A DNA stretch of 64,000 nucleotides. Origin: Saliniradius amylolyticus. GTDB taxonomy: Bacteria > Pseudomonadota > Gammaproteobacteria > Enterobacterales > Alteromonadaceae. Within the stretch, counting starts at the first letter, position 1, and every line of letters starts with the position of its first letter. The DNA lies in assembly GCF_003143555.1 (NCBI RefSeq), contig NZ_CP029347.1, positions 1,550,001-1,614,000 on the forward strand, given 5' to 3'. Shown one piece after another: positions 7,535 through 14,480 of the stretch. The notes beneath the pieces were generated by a model. The model ran no database searches. It was not told the DNA's origin and saw only the letters and a list, made by a program, of their open reading frames with translations. The translations under genes and the position numbers were made by a program.

Positions 7535-8031
7535 AGCCCTGGCATTTTGCAATTCTCGCAATTGGAGTAATTATCGTGAGTAAGATCTTAAGCAAGCCAA
7601 AGCTAAAGCACTTCGCGCCCTCTGAATTTGGGGCCTGGTATCCGCTGATGAACAGCGAACTACTGCAAAAGCTCGACGCCTTGCGCGAGGAACTAGGTTC
7701 ACCGATCCACGTTTCCCCGGTGAATGGAGCGCTGGGCCGCCACGGCGGTTCCGGCGATCACTCCCAACACAACGTGGATATGTGGGGTGAGGTCAGGGCC
7801 ATCGACGTATTCCCCACACTCAACGGCGAATACATCACCACCGCCCAACAGCGGCAAACCGTCTATGACGCCGCCCGCAAGGTCGGCTTTACCGGAATTG
7901 GCCTGTATACCGACACTCAGCCCGGAAATATGCTGCATGTAGACGTAAGAACCGACAAAACCGAGTCCCAGCCCGCGCTATGGTCCCGCGTCGGCGGGGA
8001 TTACATGGGCATCGGCGAGGTATTGGCATGA
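7531..8031 (+). CDS. Membrane-anchored M15-type peptidoglycan peptidase (endolysin or entry enzyme)
   Basis: A 166-aa protein. Residues about 5-20 form an N-terminal hydrophobic anchor. The rest matches the peptidase M15A layout: an APSEFGAWYPL entry segment, a GSGDHSQHN zinc-ligand region (H77 or H80), AIDVFP with D92, and MLHVDV with H136. M15 enzymes cut D-Ala-containing peptide cross-links of peptidoglycan. The gene sits between fibre genes and small membrane and holin genes, so it may act in lysis, in virion entry, or both. The signal anchor implies export or a virion-membrane location. The fold assignment is good; the specificity is unknown. Confidence 0.7.
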   Translation: MKPWHFAILAIGVIIVSKILSKPKLKHFAPSEFGAWYPLMNSELLQKLDALREELGSPIHVSPVNGALGRHGGSGDHSQHNVDMWGEVRAIDVFPTLNGEYITTAQQRQTVYDAARKVGFTGIGLYTDTQPGNMLHVDVRTDKTESQPALWSRVGGDYMGIGEVLA

Positions 8032-8138
8032 ACCGCATTAACGGGCCGTGGCTAGTTACCACTATTGCCGGAGCCGTGATCGGTGCCGTGGTGGTGTACC
8101 AGCTCCGCAAACACACCAGCGGCATAGTGGACGATTAA
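8028..8138 (+). CDS. 36-aa prophage membrane peptide
   Basis: An ATG overlapping the peptidase stop (ATGA-type overlap, 8028-8031) gives a 36-aa peptide with one membrane helix (WLVTTIAGAVIGAVVVY) and a basic then acidic tail, ending at TAA 8136-8138. Translational coupling and position in the lysis/membrane cassette support it. Function unknown. Confidence 0.5.
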   Translation: MNRINGPWLVTTIAGAVIGAVVVYQLRKHTSGIVDD

Positions 8139-8147
8139 GGAGCGGCT

Positions 8148-8510
8148 ATGTTCAGTTGGATAAAATCCCTATTCAGTCCCGAAACCGTTAGCCAGGGTGT
8201 AAGCGCCGTTGTTAACACCGGGGACGCCCTATGGCACACCGACGAAGAAAAGGCCCATGGCCGGGAGCGGCTATTAAAGCTGTACGAACCCTTCAAACTG
8301 GCCCAGCGTCTGCTTGCCGTGATTTTCTGCGTACCCTATGGGCTGGCGTGGTTTATCACCTTCGCTATGTCGTTCTGGATTAACGTGGACGACCAAATGA
8401 CAATGCTGAAAGGGGATATGGCCGTATTGGTCGGGGTAATTCTCGCGTTTTACTTTGGAGGTGGAGCCTTTGAAGGCTTCATAACTGCCAAGGGAGGGCG
8501 CAAACAGTGA
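8148..8510 (+). CDS. Holin-like protein (GTA_holin_3TM-like)
   Basis: A 120-aa protein with an RBS (AAGGAG) seven bases before the ATG. After an amphipathic N-terminal half there are two or three membrane segments (residues about 57-78 and 88-108) and a short basic end. The layout resembles the three-transmembrane holin family seen in gene transfer agents and marine phages. It follows the M15 peptidase, the usual lysis-cassette pairing. It overlaps the next GTG start by 4 bases. The family assignment is by pattern only. Confidence 0.55.
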   Translation: MFSWIKSLFSPETVSQGVSAVVNTGDALWHTDEEKAHGRERLLKLYEPFKLAQRLLAVIFCVPYGLAWFITFAMSFWINVDDQMTMLKGDMAVLVGVILAFYFGGGAFEGFITAKGGRKQ

Positions 8511-8656
8511 GTTTCAGCATCCCGCAGCAATTCGACGTTAACGCCACCGTCACCCCAGAAAAGCCCGTCAATCTGCATCTGACGGTAGGGGAGAAAGTCG
8601 TATTTCTCGGCGTGGCCGCACTGGTCACACTGATCGTTTTGAAAAAGGTTAAGTAG
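8507..8656 (+). CDS. 49-aa prophage membrane protein
   Basis: A GTG start at 8507, overlapping the holin-like gene by 4 bases and preceded by AGGGAGGG, gives 49 residues ending at TAG 8654-8656. Residues about 29-46 (KVVFLGVAALVTLIVL) are one membrane helix followed by KKVK. It is a further member of the row of small anchored peptides. Function unknown. Confidence 0.5.
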   Translation: MSFSIPQQFDVNATVTPEKPVNLHLTVGEKVVFLGVAALVTLIVLKKVK

Positions 8657-8657
8657 T

Positions 8658-8846
8658 ATGCTGGAAACCATAGCAATAACCGTTATCGGCTCACTGATTA
8701 CCGGCGTAGTCGCCGCCATTGGCACCGTAAAAGCGTTAACCGTCCATATTGACTATCTGAGCAAGTCTGACGACACCATCAACGAAACGCTGAAAGAGCA
8801 CGACACCCGCATTAAAACCCTAGAACTGAGCAACCAGAGAGGATAA
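8658..8846 (+). CDS. 62-aa anchored coiled-coil protein (possible lysis accessory)
   Basis: An N-terminal membrane helix (residues about 4-26) is followed by a short charged coiled coil (SKSDDTINETLKEHDTRIKTLE). This topology, N-in anchor plus periplasmic or cytosolic helix, is seen in small phage lysis and superinfection proteins. It lies two bases after the previous stop. No family is recognised, so a spanin- or holin-partner role is only suggested. Confidence 0.5.
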   Translation: MLETIAITVIGSLITGVVAAIGTVKALTVHIDYLSKSDDTINETLKEHDTRIKTLELSNQRG

Positions 8847-8848
8847 CA

Positions 8849-9055
8849 ATGGACCAATTCCGCCGCCGCATCGTGCGCAACACCAAGGCCATTATGGCGA
8901 ATCGAGAGCAGCCCGAAACAACGGCCCCGGCCACCGCCGCAATCGACCCATTCAAACCCGGCACCCGCCAGCTCCGCCCCGGCTTCAAATATGCCCAAGG
9001 CGGTGCCATAATCCAGGTATCTACTGGCGAGACTGTCAGAACTCAACTGGATTGA
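8849..9055 (+). CDS. 68-aa hypothetical prophage protein
   Basis: A 68-aa protein two bases after the previous stop, preceded by AGAGAGGATAAC, a good ribosome-binding site. The first 20 residues are basic and helical, the middle is Pro/Ala-rich, and the end is polar. It has no membrane segment. Last gene of the tightly packed rightward operon. Function unknown. Confidence 0.45.
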   Translation: MDQFRRRIVRNTKAIMANREQPETTAPATAAIDPFKPGTRQLRPGFKYAQGGAIIQVSTGETVRTQLD

Positions 9056-9108
9056 CATTAGACACTCACGAATCATACTACCTAATCTGGTCTATTCGTG
9101 AGGTGAAC

Positions 9109-9318
9109 ATGACAAAAGTTTACAAATATAACTACAACAAACCGCATTCTGGGCACGGCTATATCGAACCGTTGGTAGAAGATGTGCCAGAAGGTTCAGA
9201 AATAGCTATGAGACTATCATCACCGATAGATGACGATGACGTGGCCTACATTGAAAAAACTCTCGATGTCAGTGTTGTAAAGGTATATAGCAACGAATGC
9301 ATATTAATGAAGCGTTAA
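9109..9318 (+). CDS. 69-aa hypothetical protein at the end of the rightward phage operon
   Basis: The ATG at 9109 is chosen because GTGAGGTGAAC precedes it; an upstream in-frame codon lacks such a site. The 69-aa product is acidic and looks alpha/beta, with an IDDDDVAYIEKTL helix. Its codon use is more AT-rich than the virion genes before it. A perfect palindromic terminator follows directly. It could be a late-acquired accessory gene. Function unknown. Confidence 0.45.
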   Translation: MTKVYKYNYNKPHSGHGYIEPLVEDVPEGSEIAMRLSSPIDDDDVAYIEKTLDVSVVKVYSNECILMKR

Positions 9319-9319
9319 A

Positions 9320-9341
9320 AAAGGGGCCTTAAGGCCCCTTT
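9320..9341. terminator. Bidirectional terminator between rightward and leftward prophage operons
   Basis: A perfect inverted repeat with half AAAGGGGCCTT (9320-9330) and its complement (9331-9341), flanked by A-run on the left and T-run on the right. It lies between the convergent genes ending at 9318 and 9361 and can serve both strands. Confidence 0.8.
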
Positions 9342-9360
9342 AGTAGTGTCTGATATGTAA

Positions 9361-9681
9361 TTAAAGAAAGCGGGCAAAAGTAAAAGCGGCGATAGCTAAG
9401 CCCGTAGCCGTGGTTACATACCAAGCACGATTAGAGGCCAAGCCGACTTTAATATCACTCAGCGCATCTTTCATCTCTTGGTTGTCTTTCCGAATCTCAC
9501 GAATATCGGTTTTGATGTCGCTAATGTCAGAGCGGATATGCTCCACATCAGATTCTAACTTTGCTACACGAGTTTCCAAATCTCCACCTCCGCCGCCTGA
9601 ATCATTACCTTCATTATAGAAGCCTGTATGCCGTGTTGGAAGCTCAAAGACAGGCGCCAACTGTTGTTTATCATCACTCAT
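9361..9681 (-). CDS. Coiled-coil protein with C-terminal membrane anchor (XhlA-like layout)
   Basis: A 106-aa product from the start at 9681, chosen because GAGG lies nine bases upstream; a slightly longer start at 9690 is possible. A Gly run near residue 33 leads to a regular coiled coil (residues about 38-80, ESDVEHIRSDISDIKTDIREIRK). A membrane helix covers residues about 85-104. This matches small haemolysin XhlA-like phage membrane proteins. It overlaps the upstream leftward gene, so both are co-transcribed. Precise function unknown. Confidence 0.55.
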   Translation of the reverse strand: MSDDKQQLAPVFELPTRHTGFYNEGNDSGGGGGDLETRVAKLESDVEHIRSDISDIKTDIREIRKDNQEMKDALSDIKVGLASNRAWYVTTATGLAIAAFTFARFL

Positions 9682-10045
9682 GGGGTCCATCCTCATTGTT
9701 AGACTTTTCTTCTTTCTCAAGGATTTCCTTTGAGATCCTCTCGGCCTTTTTTTCCATCCGCTTTTGAATTAATGCTGGGTTGAAGGGAATAATATGCCCA
9801 CAGTTACCACAAGCAGCTAAAAAAGCATCAACTGGTAAAAAATCAGGATCGGCTAAATGACTAACATAGCCTTCAGAGCCTAAGTGTTCTTCAAGTGGGA
9901 TTGAATAGCGGGCTACGACCTTGCGTTTGTTGCCATCATCATCAACCACAGGCTGCATAAAAGCACCAAGCTTATCTACATTGCCGCAGACAGGGCAACT
10001 AGCACCAATAGAATTGAGATAGTCGAAGAATTCTTCCTTTTCCAT
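9674..10045 (-). CDS. Zinc-ribbon regulatory-module protein of the prophage
   Basis: A 123-aa protein with two Cys pairs, CPVC near residue 17 and CGNCG near residue 80, separated by a strand-rich segment, then a lysine- and glutamate-rich helix to the end. The Cys pairs form a likely zinc-binding site. Part of the leftward regulatory module, in a common operon with the coiled-coil gene downstream and the HTH gene upstream. It could be a small DNA-binding or adaptor protein. No family is recognised. Confidence 0.5.
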   Translation of the reverse strand: MEKEEFFDYLNSIGASCPVCGNVDKLGAFMQPVVDDDGNKRKVVARYSIPLEEHLGSEGYVSHLADPDFLPVDAFLAACGNCGHIIPFNPALIQKRMEKKAERISKEILEKEEKSNNEDGPHE

Positions 10046-10087
10046 ATTGTAAAACTCGCAATACTCCAGAGGCTCAAGAGTGAACCA

Positions 10088-10561
10088 TCATACCGGCAAC
10101 CCGTCAACATCGCTGAGTAACTCCGCAGCCTGACGCACTCGGGATACAAACTCGGGGTCATAACTTTTTCTAAGGCGTTTAAGCTCATTGCTGGCCGCCT
10201 GGTTCTCGATGCGCAAACGCCGGATCTCGTTTTGAAAATACCGCAGCTTATTATCAATCTCTGGCGTAATCGTCGTTCCATAAGGGCTGACCAACGCATC
10301 ACCAGAGAACGACCAGCCAGACCAAGACTCAGACGGCGGAACCCCACAAATACGCTGCCTTAGCAGCTTTAAGGCGCAAGGGTGCGGATCATGCTCAGCA
10401 TTGAGCCAGCCGCGAACCGTCCGGGCGCTCACACCGAAGAAATCAACCAACCGCTGAACCAGATCCGATTCAGATAAACCACCGTGGATCAGGCCAGCTT
10501 GCCAACATTGGGAAAAGAACCATGAATTTTTTTTAACTTTTTTTCGGTTAGTTTTACTCAT
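10088..10561 (-). CDS. Phage HTH regulator, DUF3653-like
   Basis: A 157-aa protein started at ATG 10561, which has GGAG eight bases upstream. The N-terminus is Lys-rich. Residues about 10-70 resemble the DUF3653 phage domain, including a helix-turn-helix-like FFGVSARTVRGWLNAEHDPHPCA and GVPPSESWSGWSF. Residues about 95-125 are coiled coil (RYFQNEIRRLRIENQAASNELKRL). Genes of this type occur in phages integrated at dif in Vibrio. It is the first gene of the leftward operon, next to the dif site, as expected for a repressor or antirepressor controlling lysogeny. Confidence 0.6.
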   Translation of the reverse strand: MSKTNRKKVKKNSWFFSQCWQAGLIHGGLSESDLVQRLVDFFGVSARTVRGWLNAEHDPHPCALKLLRQRICGVPPSESWSGWSFSGDALVSPYGTTITPEIDNKLRYFQNEIRRLRIENQAASNELKRLRKSYDPEFVSRVRQAAELLSDVDGLPV

Positions 10562-10661
10562 GTACAGCACTCCATGCCAACTGACAAAAATACGACTCAA
10601 ATCAGTCAATTAATGCCAGATGCAATAAAAGTACCTTTTGTAAATATTCCCGTACATCACA

Positions 10662-10689
10662 TATGCGCATAATGTATATTATGTTAAAT
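10662..10689. other. dif: dif site (XerCD recombination site) and probable right prophage attachment site
   Basis: The 28 bases match E. coli dif at 26 positions. XerC arm TATGCGCATAA (10662-10672; E. coli begins GG instead of TA), central TGTATA (10673-10678) and XerD arm TTATGTTAAAT (10679-10689) are all present. dif resolves chromosome dimers at the replication terminus. Because the prophage regulatory gene begins just left of it and ordinary genes lie to the right, it is probably also the phage-chromosome junction created by XerCD. A second dif or dif-like copy is expected at the left prophage end, outside the window. Confidence 0.9.
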
Positions 10690-11147
10690 GCATAGTTGAG
10701 TGGCTACGCAGAGTTACGAAGTTTGGCAATCCTTTGCGCTACGCGCTCTAGCTCCTCAAGCGCCTGACTCAGTTGGGTGCTCTCCTTTCGCGTTCTTTTT
10801 AAAACGTTGGCCTCGCGGATGGGAACTCAGATCCGAATGTTGCTCTTGTTGGGCTATGTTCTGGCCGGTCTCATAAACCTGTGCATCACAGGAAGGAATC
10901 GTAGTTCACAAACAACGAGCCAATCAGAACGCCACCTGTCTTAGTCTTTTTATGTGACCTTTCCTTATTTAGTTCTCTGTGCTTTACAACAACCAATAGC
11001 GTCTATTATACAGCCAGCTAACTCGGTGCTTTAAAGTCGACTATGCTTACATTCCTTCCTTACCAGGTAACAGCACCTGCCGTTAGTTGTCCTGTAGTTA
11101 GTTAAGTAAGGCACCTTATTGATTAACTGATTATTTTGGAGAAACAC
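10690..11147. other. Gene-poor interval right of dif
   Basis: About 460 bases between dif and the protease gene. Apart from a possible gene remnant at 10704-10826 no convincing coding frame, RNA gene or repeat was seen. The right end must contain the protease promoter. Such gene-poor spacing beside dif is common at insertion hot spots. Confidence 0.5.
10704..10826 (-). pseudogene. Possible C-terminal gene remnant next to dif
   Basis: Read leftward, an open frame without a start codon runs from 10826 to a stop at 10704-10706. It encodes about 40 residues that look like a real amphipathic coiled coil (TQLSQALEELERVAQRIAKLR). It is cut off upstream by an in-frame stop. It may be the end of a gene truncated by an earlier integration or deletion at dif. 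Chance coding is possible. Confidence 0.3.
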
Positions 11148-11975
11148 ATGTTTAAAAAACAGCTTATTGCACTTGCTTTAGCTTCTTGTGCTTGCAGTTC
11201 GGCCATGGCTATCACCTGGGGTGCGCCGGATAACGGTGAGCATCCTAATGTTGGTACCCTGCTGTTTGTGCAAAATGGCGTTGGGTTCTTCAGTTGTACC
11301 GGCACCATGATCGCACCGAGAGTTATGCTTACTGCCGCTCACTGTGTATCCGAAGCCGGTAATACCAACGATATTACTTATGTGCGTTTCGAAGAAGAGG
11401 CGCTTTCTGGTATAGGTGATTACGCTAGTTTGCAGGACTGGTTCAATAATGAATGGATGTCAACGACTGCGGTTATCGCTCACCCCGATTGGACTGACTA
11501 TGGCGAGTTCCCTATGACCTATGATATTGGCGTGGTGATACTCGACCAACCTTATTACCCATCTAACGGTTTTGGACAACTGCCCCCAGAAGGATTTCTC
11601 GAGAACCTAAAAGGTCAGGATCGCCGCTTCTTTGAGTCTGTAGGGTATGGACGTCAAGGCACCCTACCACCAACTGAAATGAGCGACTATGAACGCTATA
11701 AAGGTGACGTAAGGCTCTTGGAGGTCAATAGCTATCTAAGTGGGCAAGGCGAAGCCAGTGCTAAATTCTCCAACAACCCTGGCGTCGGAGGTGGAACCTG
11801 TTACGGAGACAGTGGCGGCCCGACCTTCTATAAAGAGACCAACCTGGTCGTTTCCGTTACGTCTTTCGGTTGGGCAAAAAACGGGAACTGTGTCGGTAAT
11901 GACTTTAATTACCGGACTGACACCACTGACGCCATTAGTTTTATTAATGATGTTTTAGTCCAGTACGGCAATTAG
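11148..11975 (+). CDS. Secreted trypsin-like serine protease (S1 family)
   Basis: A 275-aa protein from ATG 11148, which has GGAG seven bases upstream; a TTG four codons earlier overlaps that RBS and is unlikely. Residues 1-21 are a signal peptide ending SSAMA. The catalytic triad is visible: H65 in LTAAHC, D126 in YDIGVV and S222 in YGDSGGP. S1 proteases of this kind are exported and degrade extracellular protein or act on surface proteins. It has no C-terminal sorting or GlyGly-CTERM domain. It is a single gene followed by a strong terminator. Substrate unknown. Confidence 0.85.
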   Translation: MFKKQLIALALASCACSSAMAITWGAPDNGEHPNVGTLLFVQNGVGFFSCTGTMIAPRVMLTAAHCVSEAGNTNDITYVRFEEEALSGIGDYASLQDWFNNEWMSTTAVIAHPDWTDYGEFPMTYDIGVVILDQPYYPSNGFGQLPPEGFLENLKGQDRRFFESVGYGRQGTLPPTEMSDYERYKGDVRLLEVNSYLSGQGEASAKFSNNPGVGGGTCYGDSGGPTFYKETNLVVSVTSFGWAKNGNCVGNDFNYRTDTTDAISFINDVLVQYGN

Positions 11976-11980
11976 TGAGT

Positions 11981-12006
11981 AAGGTGCCTGCAATCAGGCA
12001 CCTTTT
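11981..12006. terminator. Bidirectional terminator between protease and HiPIP genes
   Basis: A perfect 10-bp stem, AAGGTGCCTG (11981-11990) and CAGGCACCTT (11995-12004), with a CAAT loop and T-rich flank. It lies between convergent genes ending at 11975 and 12013. Confidence 0.8.
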
Positions 12007-12012
12007 CCAGCC

Positions 12013-12303
12013 TTAAGGCTGTTTGACCCAGCCTGCGCACCAGCCATTGTTGTTCACTAAATGATTTGGGAATAACGCACATGGCCGCCACTCATTACCG
12101 GCGTCGCCCTGAATGTGCATGCAGTTGGCGCACGTCTGCCCTTCTTTGTCAGACTGATGAGTGTATTTCAAGGCCTTAGCGCTGGGGTTGTCCAGTGGCA
12201 ATTGTTCTTTGGCCAAGGCTTGCAAAGAAACACCGCCGGTTGTTACTCCAATAAGCGCAGAACCTGTCACTTTTAAAAAATCTCGCCGCGATAGTGCTTT
12301 CAT
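12013..12303 (-). CDS. High-potential iron-sulfur protein (HiPIP) with Tat signal
   Basis: A 96-aa protein. The N-terminus MKALSRRDFLKVTGSALIG is a twin-arginine signal, so the folded protein is exported with its cofactor. The mature part has the HiPIP cysteine pattern: C-x2-C in CANCMHIQG, then PCALFP, then NGWCAGWVK, giving four ligands to a 4Fe-4S cluster. HiPIPs are periplasmic electron carriers to oxidases or reaction centres. It stands alone, about 2.8 kb from the cbb3 oxidase operon, which could be an electron acceptor; that link is inference. Confidence 0.85.
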   Translation of the reverse strand: MKALSRRDFLKVTGSALIGVTTGGVSLQALAKEQLPLDNPSAKALKYTHQSDKEGQTCANCMHIQGDAGNEWRPCALFPNHLVNNNGWCAGWVKQP

Positions 12304-12412
12304 TTCGACCTCTCTTAAAATAAGAATAGTTGCGATTTACACCTTGTTAAAACCAGCAAGGCCCGCCGCGTGGCGAGCCTTGCTTTGTGAAACCGGATGA
12401 TGTGGGCTTGAT

Positions 12413-12604
12413 TCATTCATTTTCAGCCCTGGCATCAACGTAATACTCGTGTCCATCATCGGTAACTCTGATAACAATAGGTTGGCAGCATACTTGGCAA
12501 TCGACAACCTGCGATTGATCCACATCATTGATGGGGTCAACCTCAAGATCATTGATTGCCATGCAATACGGACATTCAAAGGATTGGGCGTCGGATAAAC
12601 TCAT
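12413..12604 (-). CDS. CPXCG-type cysteine-rich small protein
   Basis: A 63-aa acidic protein with two Cys pairs: CPYC at residues 11-14 and CQVCC near residues 36-40, followed by the PIVIRV strand typical of the CPXCG cysteine-rich family. These are small putative zinc-binding proteins of unknown function, frequent in gammaproteobacteria. It is transcribed alone, leftward. Confidence 0.75.
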   Translation of the reverse strand: MSLSDAQSFECPYCMAINDLEVDPINDVDQSQVVDCQVCCQPIVIRVTDDGHEYYVDARAENE

Positions 12605-12681
12605 TTTCTTCTTAATTATCTTCTTACTAAGTTATTTGTACACTAAGGTAGCTAACTCGTTGCTATATTTACAGTTTTTAT

Positions 12682-12695
12682 GGTTACGCGTAACC
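12682..12695. promoter_or_regulatory. Palindrome GGTTACGCGTAACC in an intergenic region
   Basis: A perfect 14-bp palindrome between the divergent CPXCG and antiporter genes. Its 12-bp core recurs at 27456-27467 upstream of another gene. It may be an operator of an unknown regulator. Confidence 0.4.
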
Positions 12696-12896
12696 TTTTC
12701 ATCCCCGTATAGTGCTATTTTTTTCCAGTTCACACCCTTTATACGAGCACTGGGTTAAGCCGGATCTTGTTTGTATAACACTTTGGTTTAAATCAATTTT
12801 TAAGAGACTTTTTAACTAAATCCTTTGCCGTACAGGGCGTTTGCTCGCTATCCTTAGCAGCAATCTGGATTCATAATCAATAAAACAGCTTAATAC

Positions 12897-14480
12897 ATGG
12901 ATTACGTTTTTATTATCTTTGCCTTTATATGCGGCCTCGGCGTGCGTTTGCTTAAGCTTCCGCCATTGATTGGTTTTTTGGCTGCAGGCTTTGTACTTCA
13001 TTTTCTCGGCTTTGAGGCCAATCAGAGCCTGCACGCTCTGGCCGATCTGGGCATCACCCTGTTGCTGTTTACCATTGGCTTAAAACTTAATGTCAGAGGC
13101 TTGCTGAAGCGGGAAGTCTGGCTGGGCTCGACCACCCATATGGTACTGTGGACCAGCATTGCTGTTGGCCTGGTCAGTCTGGCAGCGGCGATCGGTCTAC
13201 CTTACCTGGATAGCGTAAGCTTGCAGGAAGCTGCCCTACTGGGCTTTGCGCTGAGTTTTTCCAGTACCGTGTGTATTGTTAAAATCCTGGAAGAAGCGGC
13301 AGAAATGCAGACTCGGCATGGCCGGCTGGCGGTAGGCATCCTGATTATGCAGGATATCGCCGCAGTAGTATTCCTGGTATTGGCCACCGGCAAGGTGCCT
13401 TCCATCTATGCGTTGGGCCTGCTGGCATTAATCCCCCTGCGCCCGTTGCTGACCCGATTGCTACAGATGTCCGGCCATGGTGAACTTCTGCCTCTTACTG
13501 GCTTTTTCCTGGCGCTGGGCGGTTATGAGCTGTTTGAGTTGGTTGGCGTAAAAGGCGATCTTGGTGCCTTGATCGTCGGCGTATTGCTCTCCGGGCATAC
13601 CAAGTCGGCAGAATTGAATAAGGCGCTGATGAACTTTAAGGATCTTTTCCTTATCGGCTTCTTCCTGACCATCGGATTTACCGCCATTCCTAATCTTCCC
13701 ATGCTACTGATGGCGCTTGGTCTTACTCTGGTACTACCAATAAAATTCTGGCTGTTTTTCTTCTTGTTTACCGGTCTGCGACTAAGGGGACGTACCGCCT
13801 ACCTATGTGGCATGGCACTGGCAAATTTCAGTGAATTCGGGTTAATCGTGGTCGCACTGAGTGTGGATATGGGGTGGCTGGCCAAAGAATGGCTGGTCAT
13901 TTTGGCACTGGCTGTGTCGCTGTCGTTTATATTGACCAGTGTAAGCTACCAGTTTGCTCACAGCGGGTACAGCCGCTGGCACAAGCTGTTGAATTTCTTC
14001 GAGCGTCGCCGCCGACTGCCCGAAGACGTTTATCAGCAGCCAAAAGGTGCGCGCGTCTTGGTACTGGGTATGGGACGCGTAGGTAAAGGGGCCTTTATGG
14101 CGCTTAGAAACGTATTGGGTGATCAAGTCTGGGGGCTGGATGCCGACTCTGAACGGGTAGCACGGCAGAAAAAGGCCGGATTACAGGTAATGCTGGCCGA
14201 TGGTGAGGATGCCGATCTCTGGGAAAACCTCGACCTCAGCGAAGTAGAAATGCTCCTGATCGCCCTACCGTCGGTAGATGACATCAAACACGTTCAGGAT
14301 CAACTTAAGTCCATTGGTTATTCTGGAAAATCTGCCGCTATTGCCCGTTATGAAGATGAACGCAGAGAGTTATTAGACTACGGTATTGAGCACGTATTTA
14401 ACTTCTATACCGAGGCCGGTTCAGGCTTTGCCGAAGAGAGCCTGAACCTGATTGAGAAGCGGCCTATCGCTGCGTTGTAA
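12897..14480 (+). CDS. Cation:proton antiporter of the KefB/KefC type with TrkA-N domain
   Basis: A 527-aa inner-membrane protein. Residues about 1-365 contain some eleven to twelve hydrophobic helices of the Na+/H+ exchanger (CPA2) fold. Residues about 383-500 form a TrkA-N/RCK Rossmann domain starting GARVLVLGMGRVGKG. KefB/C proteins export K+ in exchange for protons, gated by ligand binding to the Rossmann domain. The glutathione-regulated subfamily carries ancillary KefF/KefG; none is encoded here, so the gating ligand is unknown. The RBS is weak. The last 17 bases overlap the convergent hypothetical gene. Confidence 0.8.
   Translation: MDYVFIIFAFICGLGVRLLKLPPLIGFLAAGFVLHFLGFEANQSLHALADLGITLLLFTIGLKLNVRGLLKREVWLGSTTHMVLWTSIAVGLVSLAAAIGLPYLDSVSLQEAALLGFALSFSSTVCIVKILEEAAEMQTRHGRLAVGILIMQDIAAVVFLVLATGKVPSIYALGLLALIPLRPLLTRLLQMSGHGELLPLTGFFLALGGYELFELVGVKGDLGALIVGVLLSGHTKSAELNKALMNFKDLFLIGFFLTIGFTAIPNLPMLLMALGLTLVLPIKFWLFFFLFTGLRLRGRTAYLCGMALANFSEFGLIVVALSVDMGWLAKEWLVILALAVSLSFILTSVSYQFAHSGYSRWHKLLNFFERRRRLPEDVYQQPKGARVLVLGMGRVGKGAFMALRNVLGDQVWGLDADSERVARQKKAGLQVMLADGEDADLWENLDLSEVEMLLIALPSVDDIKHVQDQLKSIGYSGKSAAIARYEDERRELLDYGIEHVFNFYTEAGSGFAEESLNLIEKRPIAAL

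Noticed and set aside
10620-11147. Possible tRNA or small RNA at the dif region acting as attachment site
   Set aside because: No cloverleaf or conserved RNA pattern was found; dif itself explains the integration.
12009-12022. Palindrome CAGCCTTAAGGCTG at the HiPIP stop codon
   Set aside because: It overlaps the end of the coding region and lies next to a much stronger terminator at 11981-12006; no separate function is evident.
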